Translations under genes and position numbers: made by a program | Notes under the pieces: model-generated | What the model was told of the DNA's origin: nothing | The model's database searches: none | What the model saw: only the letters and a program-made list of their open reading frames with translations | In this document: in pieces, positions 8,223 through 14,859 of the stretch | Layout of the letters: each line of letters begins with the position of its first letter | Position numbering within the stretch: the stretch's first letter is position 1 | Source: JAAYYY01 sp964579295 | GTDB lineage: Bacteria; Chloroflexota; Anaerolineae; Promineifilales; Promineifilaceae | Assembly: GCA_964579295.1 (NCBI GenBank) | Contig: CAZOGK010000006.1 | Location: forward strand, 1-64,000 | DNA length: 64,000 bases | Direction: 5' to 3'

Positions 8223-9401
8223 TCACCCAACCAGCCCCCGCAGCCGCCGGGCCGCCTCCGCCAGCGCCTCATCGCTCTTGCAGAAGGCAAAGCGCGCCAG
8301 CGTGCGGCCGCCGCCGGGCGTGCTGTAAAAGGCGCTGGGCGGAATGGCCGCCACGCCGACCTCCGTGGTGAGATGGCGGCAGAAAGCCACGTCGTCCGCA
8401 AAGCCGGCCTCGCCTATCTCTGCCATGATGAAGTAGGAACCCTGTGGCGGCAGCGGCCGCACGCCCGCCTCGCGCAGCGCCCCCAGCAAGAAGCGACGCT
8501 TGCTGCTGTAAAAGTCGCGCAGCCAGCCATAATAGCCGCTGTCCCCCGCCTGCTCCAGGGTTGTGGCGGCCGCTGCCTGCAGCGGCGCGTTGGCGCAGAA
8601 GGTAATGAACTGGTGGCTGCGCAGCACCGCCTCCACCAGCGGCGGCGCGCCAATGGCCCAGCCCACCTTCCAGCCGGTGGCGCTGAAGCTCTTGCCCAGG
8701 CTGGAGATAGCCAGCGTGCACTGCCGCATCCCCGGCTGCGCCAGGAGCGCAAGGTGGGCGGCGCCCTCGTAGGTGAGGTGCTCGTACACCTCGTCGACCA
8801 GCGCCAGCGCACCGTGGCGGCGGCACAGCTCGGCGATCAGCGCCAGCTCGCCGGCGCTGAAACATTTGCCGGTGGGGTTGTGCGGCGTGTTGAGCACGAT
8901 CAGGCGCGTGCGGTCGCTGAATAGGGCCGCCAGCGCCGCCGGATCGATGGTCCAGTGCGGCGGCTGCAGCGTGTAGAAGCGGGGCCGCCCGCCGGCCATC
9001 TGCACCGCCGGCACGTAGGAGTCATAGTAGGGCTCGAAGAGGATCACTTCGTCGCCGGGATCGACCAGGCTGAAAATGGACGCAAAGATGGCCTCGGTCG
9101 CCCCATGCGTGATGAGCACTTCCCTCTCGGCGTCGATGGTCAGCCCGTGTCGCCGCTCGTAATCGGCGGCGATAGCCTGGCGCAGCTGCGGCAGGCCGCG
9201 CGCCGGCGCATACTGGTTGTAGCCGGCGCGCAAAGCGTCCTGCGCCGCTGCGAGCAGAAACGCCGGCGGCTCAAAGTCGGGGAATCCCTGCCCCAGATTC
9301 ACCGCGCCATGTGCATTCGCCAGGGCTGTCATCTCCGCAAAGATGGACACGCCCATCCCCCGCACCCTCTGGGCGCCAACCGGCCGCTCAGTCGCCATCA
9401 T
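8223..9401 (-). CDS. PLP-dependent aminotransferase, class I/II (kynurenine/methionine aminotransferase-like)
   Basis: About 392 residues. The in-frame ATG at 9401 is preferred over 9413 because GGAGG lies 5 nt ahead of it. Fold-type I features: VNLGQGFPDFEPP near the N-terminus, YNQYAPARGLPQLRQAIA, HGATEAIF for cofactor phosphate binding, NTPHNPTGKCFS, the PLP Lys in SSLGKSFSATGWKVGW (about residue 236), and a C-terminal RFAFCK segment carrying the substrate-carboxylate Arg. The NLGQGFPDF and TPHNPTGK signatures match the YbdL/KAT-like subfamily, which acts on methionine, glutamine or aromatic amino acids. Cytosolic. It diverges from the downstream sugar-isomerase-like gene, with no linked biosynthetic genes to narrow the substrate. 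Confidence 0.9.
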   Translation of the reverse strand: MMATERPVGAQRVRGMGVSIFAEMTALANAHGAVNLGQGFPDFEPPAFLLAAAQDALRAGYNQYAPARGLPQLRQAIAADYERRHGLTIDAEREVLITHGATEAIFASIFSLVDPGDEVILFEPYYDSYVPAVQMAGGRPRFYTLQPPHWTIDPAALAALFSDRTRLIVLNTPHNPTGKCFSAGELALIAELCRRHGALALVDEVYEHLTYEGAAHLALLAQPGMRQCTLAISSLGKSFSATGWKVGWAIGAPPLVEAVLRSHQFITFCANAPLQAAAATTLEQAGDSGYYGWLRDFYSSKRRFLLGALREAGVRPLPPQGSYFIMAEIGEAGFADDVAFCRHLTTEVGVAAIPPSAFYSTPGGGRTLARFAFCKSDEALAEAARRLRGLVG

Positions 9402-9520
9402 GCCTGCCTCCATAACCAGTCACCAGTGTGGGAACGCGAAAAGCGATTGTATGCGCCGGGCCGGCCCTGTCAACCGGGAAGACAGCGGCGGCGCGGTCCG
9501 GGTATGCCGAACCGTGAGAC

Positions 9521-9545
9521 CTGTCAGGTTTCCAAAACCTGACAG
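9521..9545. repeat. Intergenic palindrome CTGTCAGGTTT / AAACCTGACAG
   Basis: Bases 9521-9531 and 9535-9545 are perfect 11-bp inverted repeats with a 3-nt loop, between divergent genes. No T-run follows. It may be a dispersed palindromic element or an operator. Only one copy is seen in the window. Confidence 0.7.
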
Positions 9546-9615
9546 CTCTTGCTGTAGGCCACGTCCTTGATCCGGATCAAGGCGCGCGCGGAGAGGTTGG
9601 TGTAGGATAACGTCT

Positions 9616-10512
9616 ATGAAACCTCTCCTGGCTGTCAGTTCCTGGTCGTGGCACGCACCCTATTATGCGGGCGACTGGTCGCTGTGGGATCTGCCTGCCG
9701 CGGCCCGCGCTGCCGGCGTGGCTGCCATTGAAGCGAACGATTTTATGCTGCCCCCGCCGCGCCTGAGCCGGGTGCGGCGCCCGCTGTTGGGGCTGCTGCC
9801 GGGCGCGCCGCCGGAGCTGTGGCGCTACAGCCGGGCCAGCGTGGCGCGGCTGCAGGCGCTGGCGGCGGAGCACGATACGGCGCTGCTGGCCTGGACGATT
9901 AACAGTGACTTCACCGTGACGGCGGGGCAGTGGCCGGCGCAGCGGCTCTATCTGGCGCGCGGGCTGGCGGCGGCGCGCCGGCTGGGCGTGCGCCTGCTGC
10001 GGGTCAATCTGGGGGGCAGCGCGCAAACGCCGGCGGCGCGCGATGCGCTGATTGCCGCGCGGCTGGCGGCGTTTGTGCAGCGCAGCCAGAGCGGCGCGGC
10101 GGCGCCGGCCATTACGCTGGAAAATCATTGGGGAGTGAGCAGCGACATCGACCGCCACCTGGCGCTCTTCGACGCGGCGCGCGCCGCGCTGCCGGCGTCG
10201 CTCCAGGCCCACTTCGGCTGCTGTTTCGATCCGAGCAATATGACCGTGGCGGAAGGGGCCGCGGGGGAGACGCAGCAGGAGCGCTGGTGGCGGGCGCTGG
10301 CCGAGCGAGCCAACCATTTCCACCTGAAGACAACGGCCTTCGACGAGCAGGGGCAGGAGACGACGCTGTCGCACCGGCGGCTGTGGGCCTTGCTGCAAGA
10401 CGTGGGCTACACGGGCGCCGTGACCATCGAGTTTCAGGGGGATGGGGAGCCGGGCGCCGCCGTGCGCCAGAGCGCAGCCCTGTTTGAGCGGCTGGCGGCT
10501 GGGGACGGCTGA
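9616..10512 (+). CDS. Sugar phosphate isomerase/epimerase-like TIM barrel (xylose-isomerase-like, AP-endonuclease-2 family)
   Basis: 298 residues. Begins LLAVSSWSWHAP and continues as an alternating beta/alpha barrel. Conserved metal-site positions are visible: ITLENHWGVSSD (Glu), GCCFDPSNM (Asp), NHFHLKT (His/Lys) and VTIEFQGDG (terminal Glu). These fit the divalent-metal barrel shared by sugar isomerases/epimerases and inosose dehydratases. Cytosolic. The ABC exporter genes start 107 bp downstream on the same strand; there is no sugar-catabolic operon around it, so the substrate cannot be named. The start has only a weak upstream purine stretch. Confidence 0.8.
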   Translation: MKPLLAVSSWSWHAPYYAGDWSLWDLPAAARAAGVAAIEANDFMLPPPRLSRVRRPLLGLLPGAPPELWRYSRASVARLQALAAEHDTALLAWTINSDFTVTAGQWPAQRLYLARGLAAARRLGVRLLRVNLGGSAQTPAARDALIAARLAAFVQRSQSGAAAPAITLENHWGVSSDIDRHLALFDAARAALPASLQAHFGCCFDPSNMTVAEGAAGETQQERWWRALAERANHFHLKTTAFDEQGQETTLSHRRLWALLQDVGYTGAVTIEFQGDGEPGAAVRQSAALFERLAAGDG

Positions 10513-10619
10513 TCGCCGTAGCCGGGCGTAGGGGCGGACAAAGCTGATATTCTCTGCTATCGTACTGTTCACATTGGTAACCGGCCGGCGTTGAGGGCCG
10601 GCAAAGGGATGAGCAGGCG

Positions 10620-11552
10620 ATGGCTGAATCTGCAGCGTTAGCGGTGCGGGAGCTGACGAAATCGTATGGGGATGTGCAGGCGCTGCGCGGCGTCAACCTG
10701 ACCGTGCCGCGCGGGCAGATATTTGGCTTTCTCGGCCCGAATGGGGCCGGCAAGACGACGACCATCCGCTGCCTGCTGGACCTGATCCGGCCGGATGGCG
10801 GCCAGGCGCGCGTGCTGGGCCTGGACCCGCAGGCCGAGCCGGTTGCGGTGCGCGCGCAGGTGGGCTACCTGCCCGGCGAGCTGGCGCTGGAGCCGAACCA
10901 GACGGCGGGGCAGATCCTGCGCTACTTTGGCCGGCTGCGCGGCAACCAGATTGACTGGGGCTTCGTGCGCGCCCTGGCGCGCCGCCTGGAGCTGGATCTC
11001 AACCTGGCGGTCAAAAATATGTCGAAGGGCAACAAGCAGAAGGTGGGCGTGGTACAGGCGCTGATGGTCCGCCCGCGGCTGCTGCTGCTGGACGAGCCGA
11101 CCAGCGGGCTGGACCCGCTGATGCAGCAGGAGGTCTACCGCATGCTGCGCGAAGCGCAGGCGGAGGGGGCGACCGTCTTCTTCAGCTCGCACATCATCCG
11201 CGAGGTGGAGGCGATTGCCGAGCGCATTGCCATCATCCGCGACGGCGTCATTGTGGAGGAGGCAGCGCCGAGCGATCTGGTGAATCTGGCAGTGCGCCGC
11301 CTGCATGTGCAGTTCCAGCAGCCGGTTGACGTGGCGCCGCTGGCGGCGCTGCCGGCGGTGACGGTGGTGGCGCAGCATGGCAGCACGGTGACTTTGCAGG
11401 CGGCGGGCGGGCTGGACGCGCTGATCAAGGCGCTGGCAGCCTACCCGGTCAGCGATCTGGAGACGGAGCGGCCGTCGCTGGAAGAAGTCTTCCTCACTTA
11501 CTACGACAGGCAGGCCGGGGAAAAGGCGCCGCCGGCCGTGGAGGAGGTGTAA
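10620..11552 (+). CDS. ABC-2 type transporter ATP-binding subunit
   Basis: 310 residues. Walker A GPNGAGKTTT (about 43-52), signature-region MSKGNKQKVGVVQAL (LSxGxxQ-like), Walker B LLLLDEPTSGLDP, D-loop, and switch His in FFSSHIIREVE. A C-terminal extension of about 90 residues is typical of ABC-2 exporters. It energises the membrane partner that begins 1 bp after its stop (11554), and the two form a complete ABC-2 exporter. The gene start is preceded by a short GC hairpin and a purine-rich stretch. The substrate is not predictable. Confidence 0.93.
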   Translation: MAESAALAVRELTKSYGDVQALRGVNLTVPRGQIFGFLGPNGAGKTTTIRCLLDLIRPDGGQARVLGLDPQAEPVAVRAQVGYLPGELALEPNQTAGQILRYFGRLRGNQIDWGFVRALARRLELDLNLAVKNMSKGNKQKVGVVQALMVRPRLLLLDEPTSGLDPLMQQEVYRMLREAQAEGATVFFSSHIIREVEAIAERIAIIRDGVIVEEAAPSDLVNLAVRRLHVQFQQPVDVAPLAALPAVTVVAQHGSTVTLQAAGGLDALIKALAAYPVSDLETERPSLEEVFLTYYDRQAGEKAPPAVEEV

Positions 11553-11553
11553 G

Positions 11554-12405
11554 ATGCTTGCCGAGTTCTTGCATCACCTGGGCCGGCTGCGCGGGCGCAT
11601 CATCGGCTGGGGGATTGGTATTGGCCTCTATGGGCTGATGATGGCCCGCTTCTATGATTCGGTTATCCAGATGGGCAGCAACATGGAGGAGCTGCTTGCC
11701 ACCTATCCGCCAGAGTTGCTGGCCTTCTTTGGTAACGTGCAGCTTATGATGACGCCCGCCGGCTATCTCGACACCTATTTCTTCAGCTACATGACGATGA
11801 TTATCGGCATCTTTGCCGCTTCGTCGGGCGCCGCGCTGGTGGTGGGCGACGAGGAGCGGGGGGTGCTGGACCTGGTGCTGGCCCACCCGATCAGCCGCAC
11901 CAGGCTGTTCTGGGCGCGGCTGCTGGCCGTGGCCGTGGCGCTGGCGCTGGTGCTGCTCATCGGCTGGCTGAGCTGGCTGCCGGGTCTGGCCTGGGGCATG
12001 GAGATCAGCGCGGGCCAGCTGCTCCTGCCCTTTATTCCGCTGCTGGCCGTCTTGCTCCTCGTCGGCGCGCTGGCCCTGCTGCTCAGCCTGCTGCTGCCCT
12101 CGTCGCGGCTGGCGGCCACACTGGCCGCGGCGGCTATCGTCGCCAACTTCCTGCTCGTAGGGCTGGCGAATATAAACGACGAGCTGCGGCCGGTCCTGGA
12201 CTGGACGCCGCTGGGCTACTACCAGGGCGGGCTGGCAATCGACGGGCTGAACGGGCGCTGGCTGCTGGGGCTGCTGGCCGTTGCGCTGCTATTTAGCGTG
12301 CTGGCCTGGCTGCTGTTCCAGCGGCGCGATATCCGCGTGGGCGGCGAGCATAGCTGGCGGCTGCCGCTGTTCGGGCGCCGCCGCGCCGTCACGGAGAGTG
12401 AGTAG
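11554..12405 (+). CDS. ABC-2 type transporter permease subunit
   Basis: 283 residues with six predicted transmembrane helices (about 18-38, 80-105, 128-150, 160-185, 190-210 and 245-262). The loop segment GDEERGVLDLVLAHPISRTRLFWARL is the characteristic ABC-2 permease coupling region. GAGGAGG overlaps the end of the upstream ATPase gene, so translation is coupled. Long extracellular loop after helix 1. Works with the preceding ATPase. Confidence 0.92.
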   Translation: MLAEFLHHLGRLRGRIIGWGIGIGLYGLMMARFYDSVIQMGSNMEELLATYPPELLAFFGNVQLMMTPAGYLDTYFFSYMTMIIGIFAASSGAALVVGDEERGVLDLVLAHPISRTRLFWARLLAVAVALALVLLIGWLSWLPGLAWGMEISAGQLLLPFIPLLAVLLLVGALALLLSLLLPSSRLAATLAAAAIVANFLLVGLANINDELRPVLDWTPLGYYQGGLAIDGLNGRWLLGLLAVALLFSVLAWLLFQRRDIRVGGEHSWRLPLFGRRRAVTESE

Positions 12406-12459
12406 CTGGCCGGCCGGATAAAGCCGACCATTTGCCTTTCTGGAAAAGGAGTTGTTCTC

Positions 12460-12930
12460 ATGGCGCAAGTTGCACTGAACGTCGCCGCACCCGACTTTAC
12501 GCTGGCCGATTACCGGGGGAATCCGCTTGCCCTCTCCTCATTCCAGGGCAAGCAGCACGTCTTCCTCGTCTTCAACCGCGGCTTTACCTGACCCTTCTGC
12601 CGCGCGCACATGGCGCAGTTGCGCCAGGACTTTGATGCGTTTGCCCGGCGGGACACGGCTATCGTCGTCGTGGGGCCAGAGGATGCGGCGACATTTGCCA
12701 GCTTTTTTGCGGAGAATGACCTGCCCTTCATCGGGCTGCCCGACCCGCAGCACCGTGTCCTGAAGCTGTACGGGCAGCAGATCAAGCTGTTTAAGTTTGG
12801 CCGGATGCCGGCGCAGGTATTGGTGGATAAGGAGGGTGTGGCGCGCTTTGTGCACTATGGCGACAGCATGAGCGACATTCCCTCGAACGAGGAGCTGCTG
12901 GCCCTGATTGACAGGCTGAATGAGGAGTAA
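12460..12930 (+). CDS. Peroxiredoxin-like protein, predicted selenoprotein (in-frame TGA read as Sec at residue 44)
   Basis: ATG 12460 follows AAAAGGAG (12444-12451) by 8 nt. The frame is open for 156 residues except TGA at 12589-12591. The surrounding sequence is NRGFT-[TGA]-PFCRAHMAQL, so the TGA replaces the first Cys of the CxxC of AhpC/TSA-type peroxiredoxin-like proteins (usual form: ...CPxCRxHL). Before it come a typical APDFTLAD start and VFLVF strand; after it, VVVGPEDA, FIGLPDPQHRVLKLYG and ARMPAQVLV-like strands (GRMPAQVLVDKEG). Length fits the redoxin family. With Sec inserted it would be a UxxC thiol/selenol peroxidase or reductase. A hairpin resembling a bacterial SECIS follows at 12611-12626. 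Alternatives: a nonsense mutation or sequencing error of TGC/TGT. No selA/B/C/D gene is in the window. Confidence 0.78.
12611..12626 (+). promoter_or_regulatory. Candidate bacterial SECIS stem-loop
   Basis: TGGCGC (12611-12616) pairs perfectly with GCGCCA (12621-12626) around an AGTT tetraloop. The loop starts 25 nt after the TGA and carries G as its second base. Both match the published description of bacterial SECIS elements (short stem, G in the first two loop bases, about 16-37 nt from UGA). A chance palindrome within GC-rich coding DNA is possible. Confidence 0.6.
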
Positions 12931-12935
12931 ACGGC

Positions 12936-12974
12936 CCGTGCTGCTGGGGCGGCGCGCCAGTCCCGGCAGCACGG
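12936..12974. terminator. Hairpin between convergent selenoprotein candidate and RNase J genes
   Basis: Bases 12936-12948 pair with 12962-12974 over 13 bp, including one G.U, with a 13-nt loop. It is centred in the 54-bp space between two convergent genes, so it probably ends transcription from both sides, though without a T-run. Confidence 0.55.
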
Positions 12975-12984
12975 ACCGCTGCGT

Positions 12985-14604
12985 TTAAACCTTGATAAAC
13001 TGCGGCAGCACGACCGGGCGGGAGTGCGTCTCGCGGTAGAAGAACTCTTCCAGGGCGCGGCGCAGATCCTGGGGGCCGCGGCGGTGATGCTTCTTGATCT
13101 CCTCACGGCCGGCGTCGAGCAGCTCGCCTGCCTCGCTCAGATAGACGAAGCCGCGGCTGACGAACTGCGGCTCGCCGGCCAGCCGGCGCTTCTTGTCCAC
13201 CGGAATAAGGGCGACGACAAAGCCGTCCTGGGAGAGGCGGTGACGGTCGCGCAGCACGACTTCGCCGATCTCCCCGACGAGGCGGCCGTCCACGAGGACA
13301 TCGTCCAGCTGCAGGCTATCTCCGGTCCACGCCGTCTGCCCGTCGCTGAGCCACTGCACGCCGTTCTTGAGGATGAAGACATTTTCCTGCTTCATGCCGG
13401 CGGCGACGGCCAGCTGCGCGTGCAGGTGCAGGTGGCGCGTCTCGCCGTGGGCCGGGATGAGAAAGCGCGGCTGCACCGCCTCGATCATGGCCTGCATCTC
13501 GTCGCGGCTGCCGTGGCCGGAGACGTGAACCGTCGCCAGCGGGCCGTAGACGACGTTGGCGCCGCGCTCGAACAGCTTGTTGAGCATGCGGCCCACGTCT
13601 TCCTCGTTGCCGGGAATGGCGCCGCCGGAGACGATGATCAGGTCGCCGCGGCCGACGCGCACGTGGCGATGCTCGCCTTCGGCCATGCGGTTGAGCGCCG
13701 AGCGCGGCTCGCCCTGGGAGCCGGTCGAGAGCACGACCAGATTCTTGCCGGGCGTGCGCGTGTGAATGTCCACCAGCAGGCCATCGGGTATATGCAGATA
13801 GCCCAGCTCGGCGGCGAGGGCCACGTTTTCCACCAGGCTGCGCCCCGTGAGGGCTACCTTGCGCCCGTGCTTGGCCGCCAGGGTGATGATCTCCTGCAGG
13901 CGGGCGAGGAGCGAGGAGAAGGTGGCGATGATAATGCGCTGCCCGCGCGCCTGCGCGAATAGCTCGTCCAGCGTGTCGCGCACCACGGCTTCGGTAGGCG
14001 TGCGGCCCGGCCGGTCGGCGTTGGTGCTGTCGCCGACGAGGGCCAGCACGCCGTCCTGAGTCAGGCGGCGCAGCGCGGCCAGGTCGGTGGTGTGGCCGCC
14101 GGCCGGCGTCTCGTCCAGCTTGTAGTCGCCGCTATGGACGACCTTGCCCACGGGTGTGCCGATGACCAGCCCCACCGAATCGGGGATGGAGTGGGCCACG
14201 GCAAAGGGCGTGACGCGGAAGGGGCCGAGGTGCAGCGTTGCTTCCTTATCCAGCACGCGCAGGTCGGCGCGGTGCAGGACGTTCTTCTCTTCGAGCTGCC
14301 GCTTGACCAGCCCCAGGGTCAGGGGCGTGCCGTAGATCGGCGCCTCGATCAGCTGCAGCAAATAGGGCAGGGCGGCGATATGGTCCATGTGCCCATGCGT
14401 GAGCACGATACCGCGCAGCCGCTCCTGGTTCTGCACGACATAGTTAAAGTCCGGCAGCACGAGGTCGATGCCGTACATATCGTTTTCAGGGAACATGACG
14501 CCGCAATCGACGACGATGATATTGCGACCGTACTCATAGACGGTCATGTTTTTGCCAATCTCCCCCAGTCCACCCAGGGGAATAATGCGTAAATCCTGTG
14601 ACAT
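12985..14604 (-). CDS. rnj: Ribonuclease J
   Basis: 539 residues. A metallo-beta-lactamase/beta-CASP nuclease with 5'-exonuclease and endonuclease activity in RNA maturation and decay; cytosolic. Features: IIPLGGLGEIGKNM at the N-terminus, the metal motif HGHMDH (residues 70-75), SGDYKLD, ALVGDSTNADRPGRTPTE, beta-CASP ATFSSLLARLQEI and ALTGRSLVENV, VLSTGSQGEPRSAL, VHVSGHGSRDEM, and IPAHGETRHL. Length is normal for RNase J. Most family members have HGHEDH; here Glu is Met, while the metal-binding His and Asp residues are kept. TAGGA lies 6-10 nt before the ATG. Convergent with the peroxiredoxin-like gene. Confidence 0.95.
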   Translation of the reverse strand: MSQDLRIIPLGGLGEIGKNMTVYEYGRNIIVVDCGVMFPENDMYGIDLVLPDFNYVVQNQERLRGIVLTHGHMDHIAALPYLLQLIEAPIYGTPLTLGLVKRQLEEKNVLHRADLRVLDKEATLHLGPFRVTPFAVAHSIPDSVGLVIGTPVGKVVHSGDYKLDETPAGGHTTDLAALRRLTQDGVLALVGDSTNADRPGRTPTEAVVRDTLDELFAQARGQRIIIATFSSLLARLQEIITLAAKHGRKVALTGRSLVENVALAAELGYLHIPDGLLVDIHTRTPGKNLVVLSTGSQGEPRSALNRMAEGEHRHVRVGRGDLIIVSGGAIPGNEEDVGRMLNKLFERGANVVYGPLATVHVSGHGSRDEMQAMIEAVQPRFLIPAHGETRHLHLHAQLAVAAGMKQENVFILKNGVQWLSDGQTAWTGDSLQLDDVLVDGRLVGEIGEVVLRDRHRLSQDGFVVALIPVDKKRRLAGEPQFVSRGFVYLSEAGELLDAGREEIKKHHRRGPQDLRRALEEFFYRETHSRPVVLPQFIKV

Positions 14605-14859
14605 TGTTTCCTACTTGAAAATAAAAATGTGCTTTGCTCCCGTCGCCGCGCCGGCTCCCTGCGCCCTAGTATACCGGTGCTCACCACGAAGGCGCCCGGC
14701 AACCAACAGCGGTTGCCGAGAATTCGACTCTACCCAATTTTCGCTTGGTGTCTCTCAGGGGGGCGCTTCCTGCAGAAAGGTCGAACAACTAATTATAGGA
14801 TGCAGAGGTGCGTTTGTCAAATAAGATGCAACCGGGCTTGATTTTGATTGCCGACGCTG

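Noticed and set aside
12589..12610. Treating the peroxiredoxin-like gene as a pseudogene, or starting it at ATG 12610 after the TGA
   Set aside because: A start at 12610 would delete the conserved strand and CxxC, and lacks a ribosome site. The upstream start has a strong site, and the frame is intact apart from the TGA at the catalytic position.
14605..14859. Possible tRNA-like T-arm (GAGAATTCGACTCTAC)
   Set aside because: No acceptor, D or anticodon arms can be built around it.
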